8,809 nt of DNA from the NCBI GenBank assembly GCA_031258265.1, contig JAIRNB010000209.1, forward strand, positions 1 through 8,809, written 5' to 3'. Positions 1 through 6,304 of the stretch are shown piece by piece. Origin of the DNA: Treponema sp. Lineage in GTDB: Bacteria > Spirochaetota > Spirochaetia > Treponematales > Breznakiellaceae. The notes under the pieces are model-generated. The model ran no database searches and was not told the DNA's origin. It saw only the letters and a list, made by a program, of their open reading frames with translations. Position 1 is the stretch's first letter, and every line of letters starts with the position of its first letter. The position numbers and the translations under genes are program-made.

Positions 1-18
1 GCCGCCCCGTTCCCTGCC

Positions 19-948
19 CTATCCCTTCACCGAACCCACCACAATCCCCGAAATAAAGTATTTCTGCACAAAGGGGTACAAAAGGATGATAGGCCCCGTG
101 GCAAGAACGGCGGTGGCCATCTTGAGGGTGGTCGTAGGCAGGGCCCCGATAATAACTACGGACCCGGCCAAGGACTGGCGCAGGGCCGCCGCCTCATTGA
201 CAATCTTATAGAGGTAGTATTGGAGGGGCTTATATTCGAGGTTGGGGAGGTACAGCATGGAACTGTACCATTCGTTCCAGTAGCTCAAAGCCAGGAAAAG
301 GCCGATGGTGGCCAGGGCAGGCTTCATCATGGGGAATATCAGGGAAGTAAAGATTCTAAAATCCCCGGCCCCGTCGATCTTCCCCGATTCGGTGATCTCG
401 TAGGGAATGGACTTCATAAAATTCCGCATCAGGATAATGAGCCAGGGGGACATGAGCAGGGGGAGCAGCACCGCCAGATAGTTGTTTCTTAAATTTAGAT
501 ACCGGACCATCCAGATATACGAGGGGGCAAGCCCCGCGGAAAACAGGGTGGTAAAGTAAAAGAAAAAGGCAATTTTATTGCGGATAAAAAAATCCGGCCG
601 GTACAGGGCGTAGCCGGTCATGGAAATAAGAAAAAGACCGATAAGGGTGCCGGAAAAGGTCAACAGAATCGTTACCACATAAGAACCAACGATAAAACGG
701 GGATTCTTAAGGGCGATCTTGTAGGCTTCGATAGAATAACCCCGGGGCAGAATCCCAACCCCCTCGGTCATGATGATGTTTTCATCGCTGAAGGATGCGG
801 AGATCATCATCACAAAGGGGATAAGACAGAGGAAGGCGAAGACCAGCACAAAAACTACGGCGAAGAAAGTAACCGCCCCGGACACGGCATCCTTCCGCAC
901 CTTCATTCGCGCCTTCAACTGAATATTTCCGCTTTTCCCAGGGGCCAT
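19..948 (-). CDS. ABC sugar transporter permease, LplC/YtcP type
   Basis: Inner-membrane permease of a carbohydrate ABC importer (MalG-like half of the pair). The 309-residue product has a basic N-terminus, a first long hydrophobic segment (FFAVVFVLVFAFLCLIPFVM), further membrane segments, and the permease cytoplasmic loop that contacts the ATPase, seen as EITESGKIDGAG with its Asp near residue 192. I chose the ATG at 948 rather than the TTG at 960: GGAGG (954-958) lies 5 nt before the ATG and overlaps the TTG. The gene starts 23 nt after the stop of the upstream permease, so the two are surely co-transcribed. In LplB/YtcP-type systems a lipoprotein binding protein usually follows next, and the ATPase is often a shared one encoded elsewhere; neither is visible here. 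The substrate cannot be read from the sequence; the GH2 neighbour suggests an oligosaccharide. The family assignment is firm. Confidence 0.93.
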   Translation of the reverse strand: MAPGKSGNIQLKARMKVRKDAVSGAVTFFAVVFVLVFAFLCLIPFVMMISASFSDENIIMTEGVGILPRGYSIEAYKIALKNPRFIVGSYVVTILLTFSGTLIGLFLISMTGYALYRPDFFIRNKIAFFFYFTTLFSAGLAPSYIWMVRYLNLRNNYLAVLLPLLMSPWLIILMRNFMKSIPYEITESGKIDGAGDFRIFTSLIFPMMKPALATIGLFLALSYWNEWYSSMLYLPNLEYKPLQYYLYKIVNEAAALRQSLAGSVVIIGALPTTTLKMATAVLATGPIILLYPFVQKYFISGIVVGSVKG

Positions 949-971
949 ATTTTCCTCCAAATTGCGGGCTG

Positions 972-1901
972 TTAAAACAGCGCGTAGTCGCTTTCGATTC
1001 TTCTGATAACCCAGTTGGCCGTCATGACGATGACAAAACCAACGGCGCTCTGGTACAGCCCCACCGCGGCGGAGTAGGAAAAGTTAAACTGGGTCATCAG
1101 GCTGCGGAACACGTAGGTTTCGATAATATCCGTCATAGGCTGGAGGGCCGCGTTGGCGGTACCCACCAGGTTGTAAAAAAGACCAAAGTTCCCCTTGAGA
1201 ATCCCGCCGATGGAAAAGAGAATCAGGATAACCGCGGTGGGACGGAGGCTGGGGAGGATGATGTAGCGAATCCGCTGGATGGCGTTGGCCCCGTCGATCT
1301 CCGCGGCCTCGTAGATCGTGGTGTCGATCCCCATGATCGCGGCGAAGTAGACGATAGAACCGTAACCGGTACTCTGCCACAGGTGGACCGCCACGATAAT
1401 AAAGGGCCAAAGCGCGGGGTTCCCGTAGAATCGCGGCGGTTCCCCGCCCAGGGCCTTAACCACGTTGGGGATAAAACCAAAATCAAAGTTAAGGATACTG
1501 TAGGCCAAAAAGCCCACCAGGACCGCGGAAATAAAATAAGGCAGGAACATGATGGTCTGGGTTATCTTTTTGAACCACCGGTTCCGGATTTCGTTTAAGA
1601 GGATCGCCACAAATATCTGCAGCATATTGCCCAGGAGGATAAAGGCCAGGTTGTAGAGAATCGTATTCCGGGTAAGCTGCCAGAGCTTACCGGAAATCAC
1701 CAGGAAGCGGAAATTCGCAAGGCCCACAAAACGGCTGCCAAAGATTCCCAGGTTGTACTTAAAGTCCGTAAAGGCAATGTAAGCCCCCGGCATGGGGATA
1801 TAGGCAAAAACAATGAAAAAAATAACCGCCGGACTGCACATCAGAATAAGGGTCTTACAGTCCCAAAGCTTTTTCCCCAGGGATTTCCTGCCTACCGTCA
1901 T
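972..1901 (-). CDS. ABC sugar transporter permease, LplB type
   Basis: First permease of the pair (MalF-like half), forming the heterodimeric membrane channel with the product of the next gene. It has 309 residues and about six hydrophobic segments: an N-terminal helix (LILMCSPAVIFFIVFAYIPM) followed by the short periplasmic stretch AYIAFTDFKYNLGIFGS, typical of LplB proteins, and the EAA loop YEAAEIDGANA with E198 and D203. The ATG at 1901 has GGAGG 7 nt upstream. That Shine-Dalgarno is followed at once by CCTCC, so the two could pair with each other or with neighbouring RNA. The start overlaps by 4 nt (ATGA) the stop of a possible small ORF. Expression should come from the promoter at 2106-2135 and be repressed at the palindrome 2080-2093. 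The family is clear; the substrate is unknown. Confidence 0.93.
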   Translation of the reverse strand: MTVGRKSLGKKLWDCKTLILMCSPAVIFFIVFAYIPMPGAYIAFTDFKYNLGIFGSRFVGLANFRFLVISGKLWQLTRNTILYNLAFILLGNMLQIFVAILLNEIRNRWFKKITQTIMFLPYFISAVLVGFLAYSILNFDFGFIPNVVKALGGEPPRFYGNPALWPFIIVAVHLWQSTGYGSIVYFAAIMGIDTTIYEAAEIDGANAIQRIRYIILPSLRPTAVILILFSIGGILKGNFGLFYNLVGTANAALQPMTDIIETYVFRSLMTQFNFSYSAAVGLYQSAVGFVIVMTANWVIRRIESDYALF

Positions 1902-1996
1902 AGGAGGACCTCCCGAAACACCAGCCTTCCGCCGGTAATCCCCAGTACACCTAGCGGAATTCGGAGGGCGGACAGTTCTATCGGTGCGGTTTTCAC
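1898..1996 (-). CDS. possible 32-residue leader ORF overlapping the LplB-type permease start
   Basis: A short ORF in the leader of the permease operon starts with GTG at 1996, preceded by AAGGAG (2003-2008) with 6-nt spacing. It ends in TGA at 1898-1900, overlapping the permease ATG in an ATGA arrangement. The product begins MKTAPIELSALRIPLGVLG and is hydrophobic with a few charges; I recognise no family. The ribosome site plus the stop-start overlap are what translational coupling looks like, so it may be a leader peptide or a small protein. It could also be chance in an open frame that runs back to about 2101. An AAGGAG this well placed is the main support. Confidence 0.35.
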   Translation of the reverse strand: MKTAPIELSALRIPLGVLGITGGRLVFREVLL

Positions 1997-2028
1997 ATCA
2001 AGCTCCTTGGACGGTTCCAAAACCGGCA

Positions 2029-2069
2029 GTTTTGTCCCGCTTCTCGCGGCCCCCGTAAGGGAGCAAAAC
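2029..2069 (-). other. leader RNA hairpin upstream of permease genes
   Basis: In the transcribed leader, GTTTTG (2029-2034 on the plus strand) pairs with CAAAAC (2064-2069), continued by TCCC/GGGA past a single-base bulge. A second small hairpin, CGGTT/AACCG with loop CCAA, follows at 2012-2025. Neither is followed by a T-run, so they do not look like terminators. They may protect the leader or shape access to the ribosome sites; no riboswitch family is recognised. Confidence 0.35.
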
Positions 2070-2079
2070 CAGGACCGCA

Positions 2080-2093
2080 AGAAACCGGTTTCA
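2080..2093. promoter_or_regulatory. LacI-family operator at the permease promoter
   Basis: The perfect palindrome GAAACCGGTTTC (2081-2092) sits within AGAAACCGGTTTCA. It has the even length and central CG typical of LacI-family operators. It begins about 12 nt past the -10 box, so it covers roughly +6 to +19, where bound repressor would block initiation or clearance. Three related sites lie at 2188, 3495 and 3524. The likely binder is the LacI-family protein encoded at 2438-3481, a local-regulation inference. Confidence 0.72.
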
Positions 2094-2105
2094 TACCGCA
2101 AACAT

Positions 2106-2135
2106 ATTATACCAGCGGATTTCCCCGGGGGTCAA
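2106..2135 (-). promoter_or_regulatory. sigma70-type promoter of permease operon
   Basis: On the minus strand the -35 box is TTGACC (2130-2135) and the -10 box is a consensus TATAAT (2106-2111), with an 18-nt spacer holding CCCCGGGG. An AT-rich tract at 2134-2153 just upstream resembles an UP element. Predicted transcription start is near 2099, giving a leader of about 200 nt before the permease ATG at 1901. Confidence 0.8.
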
Positions 2136-2187
2136 CAAAAATTTTTATAAAAACCGGCGGGCCTATCAACCAACCCACAGGAAAGAC

Positions 2188-2201
2188 TGAAAGCGGTTTC
2201 G
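2188..2201. promoter_or_regulatory. second LacI-type operator-like site, distal
   Basis: TGAAAGCGGTTTCG matches the idealised site TGAAACCGGTTTCA at 12 of 14 positions. Its centre is 108 bp from that of the operator at 2080-2093, about ten helical turns, so a looped repressor tetramer bridging both is geometrically possible. It lies upstream of the permease -35 box and downstream of the regulator gene. Confidence 0.5.
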
Positions 2202-2354
2202 GGACGGGGGTTCCAATGGCTCATTGCAGCCGCTCTCCCCGGGCGGAAGAACCGCACCGGATTAGCCCACAGCCGCCTTTTGAGGGCTCGTTGGAAGACG
2301 CGGTTTACCTCACCCCCCTGTATGCACAGGCGCGGCCGTCCGGGGGCGCGCCCT

Positions 2355-2374
2355 GGCGCAGCTAAAGCCGCGCC
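2355..2374 (-). terminator. hairpin downstream of regulator gene, weak terminator candidate
   Basis: GGCGCAGC (2355-2362) pairs with GCCGCGCC (2367-2374) across a 4-nt loop; read on the minus strand this is an 8-bp stem including one G-U pair with loop UUUA. It lies about 60 nt past the regulator stop. No U-run follows, so intrinsic termination would be inefficient; it may be a 3' stabiliser or terminate with help. Confidence 0.3.
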
Positions 2375-2437
2375 GCATCCGTCCAACCCTGGGACATTTA
2401 TTGGCGCTAGGCCGTGCCACATTATCCAAATTACAGC

Positions 2438-3481
2438 CTACGGCTGCCTTTTGGGGGCCCCGCAGGAATTGCGGATCACCAGCCGGGGTGTAACAAACTG
2501 GAGCCGGGGGATCGGTTCTTTCCGGGCCGCCCGGATAGCCATATTTACCAGTTCCCTGCCGTATTCCGGGTAGTTGTAGTCCACGGTGGTAAGTTTGGGG
2601 AAGACCACCTCCGAAAGGTAGGTATTGTCAAAGCTAATAAGGGACATATCCTGGGGAATGGAAAGTCCCCGTTCATGGGCGGCCCGAAGGGCCCCTACGG
2701 CGCTGTAGTCGTTCACGGCGATGGCGGCGCTGGGGACCCGGGGGCAGGCGAGGAGCCGTTTCAGGCAGTCGCAGCCCCCGGATTCGGTATAGTCCCCCTC
2801 CTGGATATACTCGTCCCGGAAGGAAAGGCCGTGGACGCCCAGAAGGTAAATGTACTGCTGCCACTTGTCGTAGGTGGATTTGACCCGTTTTCCCCCCCCA
2901 AAAAAGGCGATTTCCCGGTGGCCCAGGGAAACCAGGTGATCCATAACCATCTTCATGGCCGCCGAATCGTCGATTCGCAGGGAATAGCAGTCCGCCCCAT
3001 CCATTTTGCCGGTTATGACAAAGGGAATGGTCCGGGCAATGCGGTTGATATGCCCCGCGTAACAGGGATCGGAGCTTAAATCGTCCACCCGGCAGCCGAT
3101 CTGGATGATAGCCTCCACCCGCTGGGCGTAAAATTTCTCCAAATGGGCGTCTTCCAGGGCATTGTCGTTAAAGGCATTGCAGAGCAGCACCGTATAGCCC
3201 TGCTCATTGGCGGCCTTTTCACATTCCACCGCCAGGGTCGCGTAGTAGGGGTTCCGAATATCCGCGGTCATAAGGCCAAGAATCCGGGTGGATGTGGAAA
3301 GCCCCCGGGCCACGGCATTGGGCTTAAAATTGTACTCCCGGATGATCCGCTCCACGGCGCTGCGTTTCCCCTGGCTTACCCTGGCGCTGTTGGTTAAGAC
3401 CCGGGAGACTGTGGCCGGGGATACCCCCGCCTCCCTGGCAATATCGTAGATAGTAATATCCTGTTCATCCGCAGAGGCCAT
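2438..3481 (-). CDS. LacI-family transcriptional regulator
   Basis: Sugar-responsive DNA-binding regulator of 347 residues, the usual LacI size. The N-terminal helix-turn-helix covers residues 11-31 (IYDIAREAGVSPATVSRVL) and the hinge helix ends in KPNAVARGL (53-61). The rest is a periplasmic-binding-protein-like effector domain beginning ILGLMTADIRNPYYATL and including the late ISFDN segment typical of the family. It lies between the permease genes, which are downstream on the same strand, and the divergent GH2 gene, and palindromes of LacI type lie at all three promoters, so local repression released by an imported sugar is the natural inference. The ATG at 3481 has no Shine-Dalgarno, and the best promoter places the transcript start within a base or two of it, suggesting leaderless translation. 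The effector is unknown. Confidence 0.93.
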   Translation of the reverse strand: MASADEQDITIYDIAREAGVSPATVSRVLTNSARVSQGKRSAVERIIREYNFKPNAVARGLSTSTRILGLMTADIRNPYYATLAVECEKAANEQGYTVLLCNAFNDNALEDAHLEKFYAQRVEAIIQIGCRVDDLSSDPCYAGHINRIARTIPFVITGKMDGADCYSLRIDDSAAMKMVMDHLVSLGHREIAFFGGGKRVKSTYDKWQQYIYLLGVHGLSFRDEYIQEGDYTESGGCDCLKRLLACPRVPSAAIAVNDYSAVGALRAAHERGLSIPQDMSLISFDNTYLSEVVFPKLTTVDYNYPEYGRELVNMAIRAARKEPIPRLQFVTPRLVIRNSCGAPKRQP

Positions 3482-3486
3482 AAAGA

Positions 3487-3515
3487 ATTCTACCGGTTCC
3501 CGGAAACCTTGGCAA
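3487..3515 (-). promoter_or_regulatory. promoter of the LacI-family gene, leaderless transcript
   Basis: On the minus strand TTGCCA (3510-3515) and TAGAAT (3487-3492) are separated by exactly 17 nt; each matches the sigma70 consensus at 5 of 6 positions. Only 5 nt lie between the -10 box and the A of the ATG at 3481, so transcription should start at or very near the start codon. A near-palindrome fills the spacer. Confidence 0.6.
3495..3508. promoter_or_regulatory. operator-like near-palindrome in the regulator promoter
   Basis: GGTTCCCGGAAACC is palindromic except for one pair (C5/A10). It sits between the -35 and -10 boxes of the regulator promoter, where binding would block polymerase, as in autorepression. 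The half-sites (GGTT, AAACC) are the same words as in the other operators but in the opposite order, so it may be a weaker or different site. Confidence 0.4.
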
Positions 3516-3523
3516 TAGATTTA

Positions 3524-3537
3524 TGAAACCCCTTTCA
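3524..3537. promoter_or_regulatory. LacI-type operator between divergent promoters
   Basis: TGAAACCCCTTTCA matches TGAAACCGGTTTCA at all but the two central G positions, keeping both half-sites TGAAA and TTTCA. It lies almost midway between the divergent -35 boxes, 8 nt from each. This could tune both the regulator and the GH2 gene, alone or by looping to the sites near 2080 and 2188. Confidence 0.55.
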
Positions 3538-3545
3538 CAAAACCT

Positions 3546-3574
3546 TTGACAGGCCGAAACTTCCCGGTTATAAC
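3546..3574 (+). promoter_or_regulatory. sigma70-type promoter of the GH2 gene
   Basis: A consensus TTGACA (3546-3551) is followed after exactly 17 nt by TATAAC (3569-3574). The predicted start near 3581 leaves a leader of about 60 nt. An operator-like palindrome lies just upstream of the -35 box. Confidence 0.8.
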
Positions 3575-3643
3575 GAAATAGAGTTCCGTGGGCGGGGCGA
3601 TTCCGGCCCGGCGGCCTGGTTTTGAGGAAAAGGAGTGACGGAA

Positions 3644-5995
3644 ATGGAAACGGCTAATCTAACGGAAACAATCGAGCTGCAAAACTGGAAATTCAGCCTG
3701 GGCCGGCACAGGGACCCCTGGGCCCCGGAATTTGACGACCGTTCCTGGGAAGATGTGGTTGTCCCCCATGACTGGGCGGTGGCCTTCCCCTTTTCCCGGG
3801 AAAACCCCAGTGGGGCCGGATACCTCCCCGGGGGGACCGGATGGTACCGCGCGGTGTTCCGCGCCGCCGGCGGCGAAGCCAGGCGGGGCTTTATCAAATT
3901 TGGCGGGGTTTACAAAAACAGCCAGGTCTGGTGCAACGGCTATTATCTGGGCCGCCGGCCCGGCGGTTACAGTGAATTCCGCTACGATATTTCCCACTGC
4001 CTGCGGGAGGGGGACAATGTGATCGCCGTCAAGGTAAGCCACGAGGAGGCCGCCGATTCCCGCTGGTACACCGGTTCGGGAATTTACCGCAGGGTTTCTG
4101 TGGAGATTCACGATCCTGTGTATATCGAAGCGGACAGCCTGGTAGTATCGGCCCTCCCGGAGGAGGGGGGCATCGTTGTTTCCGGCGACATTGTTAATAA
4201 ATACCGGGGGAAGGCGGAAACGGAACTGCGGGTCCGCGCCGCCGGGGAAGGGGAGGCTGCTCAAAGCCGCTTTGAAGTCCCGGCGGGGGCTTCGGTTTCT
4301 TTTTCCCTTAGAATCCCCATAGACCGGCCCCGGCTCTGGTCCGCGGATAACCCCTACCTCTACCGTGTGTGTTTAGAACTGGATTCCGCCGCCGCCGGGC
4401 GACAGTTTTTCTACCGGGCCCCGGTTATCAATACCGGCCTCCGGTCTATCCGCTTCGATCCCGCTAAGGGATTCTTTATCAACGGAAAAAACGAAAAACT
4501 GCGGGGCCTGTGCTTCCACCATGACTGCGGCTGCCTGGGGGCCGCCTTCTGGCCCGATGTGTGGCGGCGGCGGCTGGAAAAGCTCAAAGAGATGGGCTGT
4601 AACGCGCTGCGGATGAGCCACAACCCCCAGGCGGGGGAATTGTACGATCTCTGCGATGAGATGGGCTTTTATGTCATGGACGAAGCCTTTGACGAGTGGG
4701 AGGGCTGCAAAAACAAATGGGTCCAGGGACACAATGTGTATCCCCCCGCCCATCATGGTTACTACGAAGATTTTCCCCAGTGGCATGAACGGGACCTGGC
4801 GGACATGGTTATCCGGGGAAGGAATCACCCCAGCATCATTATGTGGAGTATCGGTAACGAGATTGACTATCCCAATGATCCCTATGTCCACCCCTTCTTT
4901 GCGGAGATGATCGGGAATAACGACGCCAATAAACCCAAGGCTGAACGGGAATACAATCCCCTAAAGCCGAATATGGAACGGCTGGCGGTGATCGCCGGGG
5001 AGCTGGCGGGGATTGTAAAAAAATACGACCGGTCCCGGCCCGTCCTGACGGCCGCCGCCTTCCCGGAATTATCGTCCCGGATTGGTTTTTTCGATTCCCT
5101 TGACCTCGTGGGCTACAACTACAAGGAACAGCTTTACGAGGCCGATCATAAACGTTTCCCCCGGCTCCCCATCCTGGGCAGTGAAAACGGCCACCACCTG
5201 GAAGCATGGAAGGCGGTGAGGGACAACGAATATATCAGCGGGCAGTTCCTCTGGACCGGCATCGACTTCCTGGGGGAGGCCCGGGGCTGGCCTGTCCGGG
5301 GTTCCCTGGCGGGGCTTCTTGATACCGCGGGTTTTGAAAAGACCGGGTATTACCGCCGTCAGGCCCTGTGGAGCGATAAACCCGTTCTGTACCTGGCCAC
5401 GGCCCCCCGGGGGGAGGCGGAAGGGAACCGGCCCGTTTTCTACCGTTCCTGGAATTACCAGCCCGGGGAAACGGCGGCCGTGGTCTGCTATACCAACCGG
5501 GGGCCGGTGGAACTGTTCCTCAACGGGAAAAGCCTGGGGAAAGGGAACAACGAAGGGGATTTCCCCGTGTGGCTCGTCCCCTTTGAGCGGGGAAAGCTGG
5601 AAGCCCGGGGGAGGGATATTAGCGGCAGCCTGGAATCCACCCTGCCGGCGGTCCGGTTCCGTCTGAGCCGCTGGGAAGCCTCCCGGAAAACCTCCGGGAC
5701 GGGGGAAGGGCCCCGTTCCGCCTACAGAATCGTCCAGGTGGAGCTTGATCTCCTGGACGAGGAGGACCGCCTCTGCGTTCAGGAGAATCCCCTGGTCTAT
5801 TTTAACCTTTCCGGGGAGGGAAAGATTCTGGGCATAGAAAACGGGGACCTTTCGGACCTTACCGAATACCGGGCCCCCTGGCGGCGGGTCTACCGGGGGC
5901 ATCTTATCGTCTATGTGCTGTGTCCGGCGATGGGGGAAGCCCGGCTTGAAGCCTCCGCCGGCGGCTTTACCCCGGCCTCTATCATTTTAAGCTGA
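3644..5995 (+). CDS. glycoside hydrolase family 2 (beta-galactosidase-like)
   Basis: Retaining exo-glycosidase of family GH2, 783 residues, with no signal peptide, so it should act in the cytoplasm on imported sugar. Order: sugar-binding jelly-roll domain (about 1-165; VPHDWAV, GGTGWYRAVF, CNGYYLGRRPGGY), Ig-like domain (about 170-265), TIM barrel (about 285-560), then C-terminal beta domains with VELFLNGKSLG (near 625) and ENPLVYFNLSGEGKILG (near 712-730). The acid/base is E406 in SIGNEID and the nucleophile E514 in GSENGHH. Both are intact, so the enzyme should be active. I chose ATG 3644 because AAAGGAG ends 8 nt before it and overlaps the alternative GTG at 3635. Beta-galactosidase is the default guess; family members also act on beta-glucuronides, mannosides and arabinosides. 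It is divergent from the regulator and probably controlled by it. Confidence 0.92.
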   Translation: METANLTETIELQNWKFSLGRHRDPWAPEFDDRSWEDVVVPHDWAVAFPFSRENPSGAGYLPGGTGWYRAVFRAAGGEARRGFIKFGGVYKNSQVWCNGYYLGRRPGGYSEFRYDISHCLREGDNVIAVKVSHEEAADSRWYTGSGIYRRVSVEIHDPVYIEADSLVVSALPEEGGIVVSGDIVNKYRGKAETELRVRAAGEGEAAQSRFEVPAGASVSFSLRIPIDRPRLWSADNPYLYRVCLELDSAAAGRQFFYRAPVINTGLRSIRFDPAKGFFINGKNEKLRGLCFHHDCGCLGAAFWPDVWRRRLEKLKEMGCNALRMSHNPQAGELYDLCDEMGFYVMDEAFDEWEGCKNKWVQGHNVYPPAHHGYYEDFPQWHERDLADMVIRGRNHPSIIMWSIGNEIDYPNDPYVHPFFAEMIGNNDANKPKAEREYNPLKPNMERLAVIAGELAGIVKKYDRSRPVLTAAAFPELSSRIGFFDSLDLVGYNYKEQLYEADHKRFPRLPILGSENGHHLEAWKAVRDNEYISGQFLWTGIDFLGEARGWPVRGSLAGLLDTAGFEKTGYYRRQALWSDKPVLYLATAPRGEAEGNRPVFYRSWNYQPGETAAVVCYTNRGPVELFLNGKSLGKGNNEGDFPVWLVPFERGKLEARGRDISGSLESTLPAVRFRLSRWEASRKTSGTGEGPRSAYRIVQVELDLLDEEDRLCVQENPLVYFNLSGEGKILGIENGDLSDLTEYRAPWRRVYRGHLIVYVLCPAMGEARLEASAGGFTPASIILS

Positions 5996-6034
5996 CTGAC
6001 CCGCTGAAACAGGGGACTGACACCGCCAAAAGCG

Positions 6035-6052
6035 GCTGGCGGCCTCGCCAGC
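6035..6052 (+). terminator. hairpin after the GH2 gene
   Basis: GCTGGCG (6035-6041) and CGCCAGC (6046-6052) form a perfect 7-bp stem with loop GCCT, 40 nt past the GH2 stop. An adjacent small hairpin, CCGC/GCGG, has loop CAAAA. A competing longer-range stem pairs CCCGCTG (6000-6006) with CAGCGGG (6049-6055). No T-run follows, so it is a weak terminator at best and may be part of a larger fold. Confidence 0.4.
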
Positions 6053-6062
6053 GGGTATTCCC

Positions 6063-6204
6063 AAGGGAGAGGGGGGGTAGTGGAGTAGACCGGACCGGGC
6101 GAAGGCCGGGAGGACTACGGAACGAGGGCGGGGCAGCGTCAAAAGATGCCCTGCGCTGGGGGCCGGAAGCCCGGCTTTTGGGGCATAATGCGCCCCCCCT
6201 CCTT
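6063..6204 (+). ncRNA. candidate structured RNA or repeat element, unrecognised
   Basis: About 142 nt of non-coding sequence is organised as nested inverted repeats. A closing stem pairs AAGG (6063-6066) and AGGGGGGG (6070-6077) with CCCCCCCT (6193-6200) and CCTT (6201-6204), bulging GAG. Inside are a hairpin 6085-6118 (GTAG/CTAC and CC/GG around an A-A mismatch, then CCGG/CCGG), a hairpin GCGTC-AAAA-GATGC (6136-6149) that competes with CAGCG/CGCTG (6134-6138, 6154-6158), and GCCGG-AAGC-CCGGC (6162-6175). Unpaired joints are A-rich, as in real RNAs. I cannot name a family. It could be a stand-alone RNA, a 3' UTR, a transposon-associated guide-type RNA that has lost its protein gene, or a GC-rich repeat. 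Strand is chosen from the A-rich loops and is uncertain. Confidence 0.4.
6162..6179 (+). terminator. hairpin plus T4, possible terminator
   Basis: GCCGG (6162-6166) and CCGGC (6171-6175) enclose the loop AAGC and are followed by TTTT (6176-6179). This is the only stem after the GH2 gene with a T-run, though a short one. It could end the GH2 transcript or be an internal part of the folded region. Confidence 0.35.
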
Positions 6205-6230
6205 AACTAACAGGGCGAAAAGGGTATAAA
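6203..6230 (+). promoter_or_regulatory. possible promoter of the barrel-protein gene
   Basis: TTAACT (6203-6208) and TATAAA (6225-6230) are 16 nt apart, a moderate sigma70-like match right after the folded region. The predicted start near 6237 gives a 70-nt leader. A single operator half-site TGAAACC (6255-6261) lies downstream of it without a convincing partner. Confidence 0.4.
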
Positions 6231-6304
6231 ATCATCTAAATTAGGGGCTTTTCTTGAAACCCGGCTGGACCGGGAGAGCCTCAAACCACCGCCGGAGGAT
6301 TACA

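Larger units (their letters stand above)
2136..2437. other. GC-rich intergenic spacer without a gene
   Basis: This 302-nt stretch separates the regulator stop from the permease promoter. Frames here are low-complexity, rich in Arg, Pro and Gly, and lack good ribosome sites, so I call no gene. It holds an operator-like palindrome (2188-2201), the palindrome GGGCGCGCCC (2344-2353) and a stable hairpin (2355-2374). No tRNA, CRISPR or insertion sequence ends were seen. Confidence 0.6.

Noticed and set aside
1898..2101. 67-codon version of the small leader ORF starting at TTG 2101
   Set aside because: The TTG lies at or before the predicted transcription start and has no ribosome site; the GTG at 1996 with AAGGAG is far better.
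2132..2422. 96-codon minus-strand frame in the spacer after the regulator gene
   Set aside because: Rich in Arg, Pro and Ala, no Shine-Dalgarno, no family, and its end overlaps the permease promoter.
2414..3079. 221-codon plus-strand open frame
   Set aside because: It lies opposite the LacI-family gene, has Gly/Pro/Val-rich shadow composition and no family resemblance; the regulator frame explains the region.
5069..5902. 277-codon minus-strand open frame
   Set aside because: Antisense shadow of the GH2 gene; Pro/Gly-rich, no ribosome site, no recognisable domain.
6050..6210. RNase P RNA, tmRNA or tRNA as explanation for the folded spacer
   Set aside because: The conserved RNase P core words, tmRNA tag frame and tRNA T-loop/CCA patterns are not visible.
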